Source: Acetoanaerobium sticklandii
GTDB taxonomy: Bacteria; Bacillota; Clostridia; Peptostreptococcales; Filifactoraceae
NCBI RefSeq assembly: GCF_000196455.1
Contig: NC_014614.1
Coordinates: 696,501-760,500, forward strand
Direction: 5' to 3'
Length of the DNA stretch: 64,000 nucleotides
A program made the translations under genes and the position numbers. This document shows positions 26,999 through 34,469 of the stretch, one piece after another. A model generated the notes under the pieces. It was not told the DNA's origin and searched no databases. It saw nothing but the letters and a program-made list of their open reading frames with translations. Numbering within the stretch: position 1 is the stretch's first letter; each line of letters begins with the position of its first letter.

Positions 26999-28279
26999 AT
27001 GAAGAAAATGGGACTGACGGGGAAAATATTCCTTGGCCTTATTCTGGGAGCTATATTTGGAATAGTACTTCATTATTTTGTTCCAGCTGGTAATTTTAGA
27101 GATAATGTAATTATTGGTGGAGTTTTAAGACTTTTTGGAAGAGGTTTTGTACAATCTATTCAAATGTTAGTGGTACCACTTGTTTTCGCTTCCTTAGTAG
27201 GAGGAGCAGCTGCTATTGGAGATGTAAAAAAACTTGGTAGAATAGGTATTAAAACTGTAGGATTCTATATGGTTACTACTGCACTTGCTATTACTGTAGC
27301 ATTACTTATTGGAGAACTTATCAATCCGGGTTACGGATTAGATTTATCTCAAATAGTTACATCTGAACCGACTATAGGAGAAAAATCCAATCTTGTTGAC
27401 GTTCTTTTAGGTATTATACCTACAAATCCTGTCAATGGATTGGCATCAGGAAATATGCTTCAGATTATATTCTTTGCTATATTAACAGGAATTACAGTGG
27501 CTGTCCTTGGTGAAAAAGCTAAGGCTTTCTCAGATTTTATTAATGCACTTAATGAAATCATGATGAAAATGACTATGATTATAATGCTGTTTGCACCTAT
27601 AGGAGTATTTTGCTTAATAGCTTCTACATTTGCAACTACTGGATGGGATGCATTTGTTCCTTTACTTAAGTATATGGTGGCTGTTATTTTAGCTTTATTT
27701 ATTCAGGCAAGTGGAACCTATATGGCAATGCTTTCAATATTTGCAAAGCTAAATCCAATCCGTTTCTTCAAAAACTTTGCACCTGTAATGAATCTAGCGT
27801 TTTCAACAGCTTCATCGAATGCATCTATACCTCTTAATATTGAAACAATGGAAAAACGTATGGGAGTTTCAAAATCTGTAGCATCCTTTACTATACCACT
27901 GGGTGCAACTATAAATATGGATGGAACTGCTATAATGCAAGGGGTTGCAGTAGTATTTGTATCACAGGTTTATGGAATTGAGCTTACTCTAGCATCGTTT
28001 TTAACAATTATTCTTACTGCTACATTAGCGTCTATAGGTACGGCAGGAGTTCCTGGAGTTGGTCTTGTAACGCTTTCTATGGTTTTAACCTCAGTAGGAT
28101 TGCCAGTTGAAGGAATAGCTCTGATAATGGGAATAGATAGATTGCTAGATATGACTAGAACAGTTGTTAATATTACTGGTGATGCAGTATGTACTCTTAT
28201 AATTGCGAAAAAAGAAAATGAATTCGACCAAGAGATATTTTACAATGACAACTCTGAATTAGAAGAAGCTGCAATGTAA
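26999..28279 (+). CDS. Dicarboxylate/amino acid:cation symporter (DAACS family)
   Basis: This Na+- or H+-coupled uptake carrier of the GltP/GltT/DctA family has 426 residues and eight membrane segments with two re-entrant hairpins. The serine-rich hairpin NLAFSTASSNASIPLNIETM near 262-281, the NMDGTA motif near 305 and the final GIDRLLDMTRTVVNITGDAV near 378-397 are all present. The Asp and Asn in the last motif normally contact the substrate amino group and the cation. Glutamate, aspartate or C4 acids are the likely substrates. It is a single-gene unit with terminators on both sides. Confidence 0.92.
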   Translation: MKKMGLTGKIFLGLILGAIFGIVLHYFVPAGNFRDNVIIGGVLRLFGRGFVQSIQMLVVPLVFASLVGGAAAIGDVKKLGRIGIKTVGFYMVTTALAITVALLIGELINPGYGLDLSQIVTSEPTIGEKSNLVDVLLGIIPTNPVNGLASGNMLQIIFFAILTGITVAVLGEKAKAFSDFINALNEIMMKMTMIIMLFAPIGVFCLIASTFATTGWDAFVPLLKYMVAVILALFIQASGTYMAMLSIFAKLNPIRFFKNFAPVMNLAFSTASSNASIPLNIETMEKRMGVSKSVASFTIPLGATINMDGTAIMQGVAVVFVSQVYGIELTLASFLTIILTATLASIGTAGVPGVGLVTLSMVLTSVGLPVEGIALIMGIDRLLDMTRTVVNITGDAVCTLIIAKKENEFDQEIFYNDNSELEEAAM

Positions 28280-28341
28280 TAATAGAGATTGGTTTATGAA
28301 ACAATCGAATATATAAATACTTAATCTTGGTATAAATCTAT

Positions 28342-28388
28342 AAAAAGAGCAATACAGGGCAATTAATTCTGTATCTGCTCTTTTTTAT
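28342..28388 (+). terminator. Intrinsic terminator after the symporter gene
   Basis: A stem of about 14 bp with one bulge (AAAAGAGCA...ACAG with CTGTAT...TGCTCTTTT) ends in TTTTTT. It separates the symporter from the metal-uptake operon. Confidence 0.82.
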
Positions 28389-28413
28389 GTTTTAATTTTT
28401 TATAATCTTAATG

Positions 28414-28447
28414 TATAATATAATTACTAGTTGCAATTTAATTGCAA
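28414..28447 (+). promoter_or_regulatory. Promoter and Fur-family operator of the metal-uptake operon
   Basis: A TATAAT box (28414-28419) is followed 12 bases later by the perfect 17-bp palindrome TTGCAATTTAATTGCAA (28431-28447, two 8-base arms around one base). Its length, symmetry and place over the transcription start are those of a Fur/Zur/PerR-family operator. The Fur-family gene at the end of this same operon is the likely binder. Confidence 0.65.
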
Positions 28448-28473
28448 GAAAAATTAAAAAATAGGAGACTATT

Positions 28474-29205
28474 ATGAAAGAAAAGATTTTAGAAGTCAAA
28501 AATCTTAGCTTTAGTTATAAAGATCAGAAAGTTCTATCAGATCTTTCTTTCGATGTATATAAAGGAGATTATTTTGGTATATTAGGACCTAACGGTTCTG
28601 GGAAGACTACGCTTTTAAAGCTGTGCTTAGGTTTAATCAGCAGTAAAGAAGGAACAATAAAGATTTTTGGTGAGAATATAAAGGATACTGCTCAAAAAAA
28701 TAAAATATCATATATTTCACAAAAATCAAATGCTTTTAATGTGAGCTTCCCTGCAACTGTGCAGGAACTTATTTACTCAAGCTTAAGGTCAGTAGGATAT
28801 GATTCGAAATCGTCTAAAAAAATGACTAGCGATGCAATAGACTTGGTGGGTATAGGTCATATAGCAGATAGAAGAATAGGAAATTTATCTGGAGGACAGC
28901 AGCAGAAAGCATTTATAGCTAAAGCTATATCCTCAAAGCCCGAGATAATATTTCTAGATGAGCCTACAGTTGGTATAGATTATGGCTCAGAAGGATTTTT
29001 TTATGAAGCTATGCATATGCTAAATCAAAAAGGCGTGACTATATGTATGATTAGCCATGATATATCAGCTATTACATCTTATGCAAATAGAGTTGCTTGC
29101 ATAGGTGAGGATACTTTTCACATCCACGAAAGCAATGACATCATGGATATAGAGACATCGCTTAAAAAAATATACGGCAAAAAAATGAGATTGGTAACAC
29201 ATTAG
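28474..29205 (+). CDS. Metal ABC transporter ATP-binding protein (ZnuC-like)
   Basis: This is the ATPase of a zinc/manganese-type ABC importer (243 residues). Walker A GPNGSGKT lies at 38-45, the signature LSGGQQQKAFIAKA near 140, Walker B IIFLDEPTVGID near 160 and the switch histidine in MISHDI. A GGAG ribosome-binding site precedes the ATG. It is the first gene of a three-gene operon with a membrane subunit and a Fur-family regulator. The metal is inferred from the whole operon. No binding-protein gene (ZnuA/AdcA type) is present here. Confidence 0.88.
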   Translation: MKEKILEVKNLSFSYKDQKVLSDLSFDVYKGDYFGILGPNGSGKTTLLKLCLGLISSKEGTIKIFGENIKDTAQKNKISYISQKSNAFNVSFPATVQELIYSSLRSVGYDSKSSKKMTSDAIDLVGIGHIADRRIGNLSGGQQQKAFIAKAISSKPEIIFLDEPTVGIDYGSEGFFYEAMHMLNQKGVTICMISHDISAITSYANRVACIGEDTFHIHESNDIMDIETSLKKIYGKKMRLVTH

Positions 29206-29213
29206 GAGGGTTT

Positions 29214-30005
29214 ATGCTAGAATACGCATTTATGCAAAGGGCACTGATAGGCGGTTTATTAGTCTCGATTATCGCTCCTTTTATGGGAACCTTTATTGTG
29301 GTAAGGAGAATGTCTCTTATAGGAGACAGTTTATCCCATGTTGCACTTTCTGGAATAGTTTTAGCTGCATTATTTGGGATTGAGCCTATTTATGGAGCAG
29401 TGGTTATAACAGTAATTGCTGCATATTTTATTTTCTTCCTCAGAGAAAATTACGCCTCGTATGAAGAAATATCACTTGCTATTATAATGTCATCAGGGAT
29501 TGCATTGGCATCAGTTCTTATGGGATTTTCTAAAAATATAAGAGGTAATTTTTTATCATATTTGTTTGGAAGCATAACAGGAATAAGCAATCAGGATATA
29601 TATATTATGATTGCCTTATCAATTATAATATTTGCTTTTTGGGGAGTAAATTATTATAAGTTGTTTCACATGGCATTTGATGAAGAAAGCGCTAAAGCTA
29701 TGGGAATAAAAACTGATAAGCTAGGTAAGATATTTATAATTTTAATAGCACTTTGTGTTGTTGTATCTATGAGGATTGTAGGAGTTTTGCTTATATCTTC
29801 GATGATGGTGATTCCTGTAGCTGCGGCAATGCAATATACACTTAGTTTCAAGCAAACTATAATTTCATCAATAATAATAGCAGTTATTTCAGTAATTGGT
29901 GGAATAACACTTTCTTTCTATTTTGATTTGGCTTCAGGGGGAACTATAGTATTAATAAGTGTAATAATACTTATAGCTAGTATATTGCTTAAGGGTAGGA
30001 GATGA
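29214..30005 (+). CDS. Metal ABC transporter permease (ZnuB-like, ABC-3 family)
   Basis: This membrane subunit of the metal importer (263 residues) has about eight hydrophobic segments. The ABC-3 family pattern is visible: FMQRALIGGLLVSIIAPFMGTFIVVRRMSLIGDSLSHVALSGI near residues 6-48, including the conserved DSLSH, and a cytoplasmic EAA-like stretch (AKAMGIKTDKLG) near 162. It lies 8 bases after the ATPase gene with an AGGAGG site, and its stop is close to the Fur-family start. Confidence 0.9.
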   Translation: MLEYAFMQRALIGGLLVSIIAPFMGTFIVVRRMSLIGDSLSHVALSGIVLAALFGIEPIYGAVVITVIAAYFIFFLRENYASYEEISLAIIMSSGIALASVLMGFSKNIRGNFLSYLFGSITGISNQDIYIMIALSIIIFAFWGVNYYKLFHMAFDEESAKAMGIKTDKLGKIFIILIALCVVVSMRIVGVLLISSMMVIPVAAAMQYTLSFKQTIISSIIIAVISVIGGITLSFYFDLASGGTIVLISVIILIASILLKGRR

Positions 30006-30009
30006 GGAT

Positions 30010-30420
30010 TTGATTAACAAAGAAGAAATCATAGAAAAATTAAGAAATAATGGACAAAGGCTAACTAGAATTAAATCTGAAGTTGTAGATATTTTTCTAG
30101 AGACCAAGGGATATCTTGATGCTGCAACTGTCCATGAAAAACTAGATAAAAATGCAGATTTATCTACAGTATATAGAAATTTAGAATCACTATATGATGC
30201 AGGGGTTTTAGATATAGTATACAAGAACGACAAAAGATGGTTTAAGCTTATTGAATCGCATGAACATACTCACTACGTAGTATGTGAAAAATGCGGAAGT
30301 AAAAAAGAGCTGGATTTTTGTCCGTTTTCTCATATAAATAGTCAAATAGAAGGATATGATATACACTCGCATGTGTTTGAGCTTTTTGGAATATGTCCGA
30401 AATGCAGGAAAAATGATTAA
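30010..30420 (+). CDS. Fur-family metalloregulator (Zur-like)
   Basis: This DNA-binding repressor of 136 residues has an N-terminal winged helix (RLTRIKSEVVDIF, then ADLSTVYRNLESLYDAG) and a C-terminal metal-binding dimerisation domain. The structural zinc site is complete, with Cys92/Cys95 and Cys129/Cys132. The sensor site region has SHEHTHYVVCEKC, and PerR-type regulators look similar; operon membership with a ZnuBC-like pair favours Zur. It starts at TTG, 7 bases after AGGAG. It probably represses its own operon through the palindrome at 28431-28447. Confidence 0.85.
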   Translation: MINKEEIIEKLRNNGQRLTRIKSEVVDIFLETKGYLDAATVHEKLDKNADLSTVYRNLESLYDAGVLDIVYKNDKRWFKLIESHEHTHYVVCEKCGSKKELDFCPFSHINSQIEGYDIHSHVFELFGICPKCRKND

Positions 30421-30443
30421 AATGTAATAAACTAGTTAATAAC

Positions 30444-30490
30444 AAGAGTAATACTTAGGATTTAAATTTACCTATTTATTACTCTTTTAT
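30444..30490 (+). terminator. Terminator after the Fur-family gene
   Basis: A 10-bp outer stem (30444-30453 with 30477-30486) encloses an inner TAGG/CCTA pairing and is followed by TTTTAT. Confidence 0.75.
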
Positions 30491-30509
30491 TTATATACAG
30501 AAAATCAAA

Positions 30510-30538
30510 TTGCATATTATCATTAGAAACGTTATATT
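30510..30538 (+). promoter_or_regulatory. Promoter of the CZB chemoreceptor gene
   Basis: TTGCAT (30510-30515) and TATATT (30533-30538) are 17 bases apart and lie 42 bases before the start codon. I saw no sigma-D type motility promoter. Confidence 0.45.
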
Positions 30539-30579
30539 TATTATAAGATAGTAAAAAAATTAAACGTATTGGAGGAATT

Positions 30580-32076
30580 ATGAAATTACACAATTCAGAA
30601 AATATTGAGCACGGCAAAAATAGCTTTTTTAAACGAAAAGAACAACCTGTGTGTGGTGAGATGCATGAAGTAATTCATATTTTAGATGGAAGATTTAAGG
30701 GACAACATCAAGCATTTCCAGAAGTAAAACATAGTATTCATAAATCTTTGGTTGTATATCTAAATAAATTATTAGAATCTGAGAATATACTTTCTAAGTC
30801 CGTAAAAAAGCTCATGAAGGTTGTAATTGGAATCAGCAATTTTGATGTAGAAACTAAACATTTGTCAGGAAAGCTTAAAGTACTATCAGAAGATTTATCA
30901 GTATTAAGTGAATCTAATTTGGCTTTAGTTGAAGAAACAACAGCGAGTATGAATTCAGTTAGTGATTCTGTTTTTAATGCTTCAGATACAATGGAAAAAC
31001 TTTCTGAATCTGCGACCTATGTGTTGGAAAAGAATAAAAATGGATTAGGAAGTCTAGAAAATTTAAATAACATTAAAGAGGATATGGTTAAATCAGCAGA
31101 AGGGATGGGATATAAAATTGATCATTTGATTGGATTGACAGAAAATGTAAAGAACATTGTTGGTACTGTTGAAACAATTGCGGCTCAGACAAATTTACTT
31201 GCTTTAAATGCTTCAATAGAAGCGGCTAGAGCTGGAGAACATGGTAGAGGATTTTCAGTTGTTGCTGAAGAAATTAGAAAACTTGCAGAAATGACAAAAA
31301 ATAGTTTAACAGATATGCGTAGCTTGATGGAGGAAATTCAAATTTCAGCAAATGAAAGTAAGCAAAGCATGGGAAATACTCTTGACTCAACTCACACTAT
31401 GAACAGCATGATTGATGAAATTCACGATACTATTGATGAAAATGTAAATTTACTTGAAAGAGTAGTTTTAGATATTAAGTCTATAAATACGGATTTTTAT
31501 GGAATAAAAAATGCTGTATATAATATTAATGAGGCAATGGAGGCTTCAAGCAAAGATGCTGAAGAGCTGAATTTATTAACTATAAAAATAAAAAATGATT
31601 CAGAGTACAGTGCTAAAATGGCAGAAACAATTTCTAAGATTGATTCTGAAATAACTGAAATAATTCACGAACAAATACATTCCTTAAACAACAGTGCACA
31701 TCCAGTTACTAATGAGGACCTACTTTCAGAATTACAAAATGCAAGATTATCTCATAAAGCTTGGCTTAGTAAATTAAAAGAGATGGCTGAAAAGAAGGAA
31801 GTACTACCTCTTCAGATTAATTCAAAAAAATGTGCATTTGGCCATTTTTATCAATCATTTGAAATACATAACCCAGACCTACTAGAAGAATGGAAAATGA
31901 TAGATGAGCTACATAAAAAATTCCATCAAACTGGTTCAAACGCAATTAATGCCATTGGATTAAATGACACAGAAAAATTAGCTCCATTAATTAAAGAGGC
32001 TGAGCATCTTTCAGAAAATTTATTTGAAGTTTTAGACAAGCTGACAGATAAAATTAAAAAAGCTGAAAGCATATAG
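30580..32076 (+). CDS. Soluble methyl-accepting chemotaxis protein with C-terminal CZB zinc-binding domain
   Basis: This 498-residue cytoplasmic chemoreceptor has no membrane segment. Residues about 95-370 form the MA signalling hairpin with the highly conserved tip (QTNLLALNASIEAARAGEHG, near 205-224) that contacts CheA/CheW. A CZB (chemoreceptor zinc-binding) domain follows. Its ligands His392 (SHKAW), Cys418 (CAFG), His445 and His449 have the C-to-H spacing (27, then 4) known from other CZB proteins. Zinc or an oxidant acting on the Zn-Cys centre is the likely stimulus. It lies just downstream of the ZnuBC/Zur operon, behind a terminator and its own promoter. Confidence 0.92.
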   Translation: MKLHNSENIEHGKNSFFKRKEQPVCGEMHEVIHILDGRFKGQHQAFPEVKHSIHKSLVVYLNKLLESENILSKSVKKLMKVVIGISNFDVETKHLSGKLKVLSEDLSVLSESNLALVEETTASMNSVSDSVFNASDTMEKLSESATYVLEKNKNGLGSLENLNNIKEDMVKSAEGMGYKIDHLIGLTENVKNIVGTVETIAAQTNLLALNASIEAARAGEHGRGFSVVAEEIRKLAEMTKNSLTDMRSLMEEIQISANESKQSMGNTLDSTHTMNSMIDEIHDTIDENVNLLERVVLDIKSINTDFYGIKNAVYNINEAMEASSKDAEELNLLTIKIKNDSEYSAKMAETISKIDSEITEIIHEQIHSLNNSAHPVTNEDLLSELQNARLSHKAWLSKLKEMAEKKEVLPLQINSKKCAFGHFYQSFEIHNPDLLEEWKMIDELHKKFHQTGSNAINAIGLNDTEKLAPLIKEAEHLSENLFEVLDKLTDKIKKAESI

Positions 32077-32106
32077 AAAAAATAAATATTTTTAGGAAGT
32101 TTATAA

Positions 32107-32166
32107 AAAATCCTAGGTTAATCATTATATTAAACACATATATAATGATTAAAGCCTAGGATTTTA
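32107..32166 (+). terminator. Bidirectional terminator between two convergent chemoreceptor genes
   Basis: A long stem (32107-32117 with 32155-32165, continued by 32118-32130 with 32140-32152, two-base bulge) has A- and T-rich flanks suited to both strands. Confidence 0.88.
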
Positions 32167-32181
32167 TCAGTTGAAATTTAA

Positions 32182-34206
32182 TTAGATATCAAATTGCTCG
32201 ATTTTTTTATTCATAGAATTTACTATTTCATTAAGTGAAAGTGATAAATTGGCAAGTTCGTGGTTAGTAGTGCTGTATTGCTGAGTCGAAGCAAGAACTT
32301 CCTCAGTTGATGCAGCTGTTTCTTCTGTTATTGCTGATATATTTTCCATGACTTGAACTACAGAATTTTTATTAGCTATAGATATTTCTAAGGATTCATT
32401 TACATCGTAAATGCTACTTGCAATTTCAGATATTGCTTCAGAAATCTTTTCAAAGGTGTCCTTTGTTTTGTTTGTGCTATTGCTTTGAATTTCTACTGTA
32501 GATTTAATTTTTTCCACAGTATTAACAGTTCTATTTACGTCATTAGATATGTCATTGATTATATCTTCTATTTTTTTAGTTGAATTGCTAGATTCATCAG
32601 CAAGTTTTCTTATTTCCTCAGCGACAACGGCAAAGCCTCTTCCAGCTTCTCCAGCTCTTGCAGCTTCTATTGCTGCGTTTAAAGAAAGCAGGTTAGTTTG
32701 CTCTGAAATACCTCGTATTAACTGAATTATATTTCTAATACTTTGGGATTTCTCACTTAATTCAGATACAACTTTATAAATCTCTTGAGTATTTTCTTCA
32801 TTACTGGATGTTGATTTAGAAAGTTCGTCAACTGCCAAAATACCTTCATTATTTAAAGCGGTAACTTGACTTGAGCGGCTTTGCATTACTGCTGTTTTTT
32901 GAGAAACTAAGTCAAGCTGGCTTGATAGTTCAATAATTCTTTGCAATCCATTTTCTGCGTCTTTTGCTTGGTCATTAGCTCCTTGGGCAACCTCGTTTAT
33001 TGCATCTGAAAGCTGTTCACCAATTACTGCTGATTGATCAGATGATTCTATTAATTTTATGGATGATAAGGATACCTCTTGAGATACATTTTTAAGCTCA
33101 CCGACCAATAAACCAAATTTATTCATCATTTCGTTAAAGCTAAGCGATAATTTTCCTAGTTCAGTATTTTGAGTTATAGAAGAACGTACGGTTAAATCCC
33201 CTGATTCAGCTTTTTCCATAAGCTTCATAATCTCAACTAGTGGATTAATTACTAACCTTCTTGAAAATAAAAATATAACAAAACCTGATAATAAAATTGC
33301 TACTATTGAAGCTATTGAAATAGTTAGCTTTAGCTTATCAAGAGGAGCTTCAAATTCACTTCTAGAAAGCTCTACCACCAATATAGAATCTTCGAGCTGA
33401 ATAAAATTGGCATATTTTTTATCTGAATCTCTCAAATAATTAGCGTTTCCAGTTTTATTTTCTAATATTACTTTTCCCCAATCAGTTTCATTTAGATTCG
33501 TTCCCACTAAGCTTGAATCGTTGTGAGATGATATGGCGCCTTCCTTATCAACTAAAAATGCGTTGCCACCAAAGCCTATTGATGATTCAGCGATAATAGT
33601 ATTAATATCACTATTCTTAATTAAATTTTCTAACTCGCTTGGCAGGACTCCTATTTGAACTACCCCTGGCGAATCAATTCTAGATACTCCTATATATTGA
33701 AAATATTTTCCATCAGTTCCTCTTTGAGAAGCTTCTTGAGCAAGCTCAAAATCTGGATTGCCTACTCCGTCATAAAACGGTTTAGTTTGCTCACTTGTCG
33801 AAAAATCAAATCCAAAAAAATCAGGTATATTTCCCCATCTTAAAACACCATTTTCGTCTGTAACATGGATTTCTTCAACACCTACACGTTTAGCTAAGTC
33901 AATCATAGCTTGAGTCTCTAATGCATTAGGATTTTTAGCTATAGTCTCCGCTACTAATTTTGCTTGAATAATAAAATTTTTATTAAGAGCTTCACTAAGA
34001 GTGGCTATATTTTTGTTTCCGCTCTCTATACTCAGAGAAATCTCTTGAATTTCAGTAGAAGCGACTACTTCCATTTGTTCATTGATTATATTTTTTTGTT
34101 GTAGAAAAGAATAAATCGATATGCTTCCTATGCTCAATGTGATGATAAGCAAAATAGGTATCATTAATCTAATTCCTATACTAACTATATTTTTGTTTTC
34201 TTTCAT
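32182..34206 (-). CDS. Transmembrane methyl-accepting chemotaxis protein (Cache-type sensor)
   Basis: This 674-residue membrane chemoreceptor has a first membrane helix at about 10-30, an extracellular sensor of about 250 residues and a second helix at about 286-308. The sensor appears to be a double Cache (PAS-like) fold, with ITDENGVLRWGNIPDFFG and FLVDKEGAISSHND as the two sheet regions. A HAMP segment (RRLVINPLVEIMKLMEKAESGDLTVR) and an MA domain with QTNLLSLNAAIEAARAGEAG near 508-527 follow. The ligand is unknown; Cache sensors often bind amino or organic acids. The gene is convergent with the CZB receptor and divergent from the next receptor. Confidence 0.92.
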   Translation of the reverse strand: MKENKNIVSIGIRLMIPILLIITLSIGSISIYSFLQQKNIINEQMEVVASTEIQEISLSIESGNKNIATLSEALNKNFIIQAKLVAETIAKNPNALETQAMIDLAKRVGVEEIHVTDENGVLRWGNIPDFFGFDFSTSEQTKPFYDGVGNPDFELAQEASQRGTDGKYFQYIGVSRIDSPGVVQIGVLPSELENLIKNSDINTIIAESSIGFGGNAFLVDKEGAISSHNDSSLVGTNLNETDWGKVILENKTGNANYLRDSDKKYANFIQLEDSILVVELSRSEFEAPLDKLKLTISIASIVAILLSGFVIFLFSRRLVINPLVEIMKLMEKAESGDLTVRSSITQNTELGKLSLSFNEMMNKFGLLVGELKNVSQEVSLSSIKLIESSDQSAVIGEQLSDAINEVAQGANDQAKDAENGLQRIIELSSQLDLVSQKTAVMQSRSSQVTALNNEGILAVDELSKSTSSNEENTQEIYKVVSELSEKSQSIRNIIQLIRGISEQTNLLSLNAAIEAARAGEAGRGFAVVAEEIRKLADESSNSTKKIEDIINDISNDVNRTVNTVEKIKSTVEIQSNSTNKTKDTFEKISEAISEIASSIYDVNESLEISIANKNSVVQVMENISAITEETAASTEEVLASTQQYSTTNHELANLSLSLNEIVNSMNKKIEQFDI

Positions 34207-34371
34207 ATAATTCGAACCCTCCTGAATTATTTAATCTAATATTAAAATAATGTTTATTATAACATCGGCATTCAATAATAAAAAGCTTTTTAGTCAAAAT
34301 TATTAAAAAAACATAAATTTGATTTACTTTTACATTTAACATATTAGATAAGGAATTTAACTATATAAAAT

Positions 34372-34425
34372 TTAACAAGAACCTAAAGTGTATTTAACAT
34401 ATCCAAACTTACTACTTAGTAAAAT
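34372..34425 (+). promoter_or_regulatory. Pho-type box array and promoter of the third chemoreceptor gene
   Basis: TTAACA at 34372, CTAAAG at 34383 and TTAACA at 34394 repeat every 11 bases. A TAAAAT -10 box lies at 34420-34425, 26 bases after the start of the last repeat. Further TTAACA/TTAACT copies lie upstream at 34336 and 34357. The layout matches the pstS promoter 2.3 kb downstream, so PhoP activation is inferred. The rest of the 263-base divergent gap (34207-34469) holds no gene. Confidence 0.55.
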
Positions 34426-34469
34426 TAGTCTGTAATTTAAAATATCTGATACAGCATTAGGAGGAAGAA

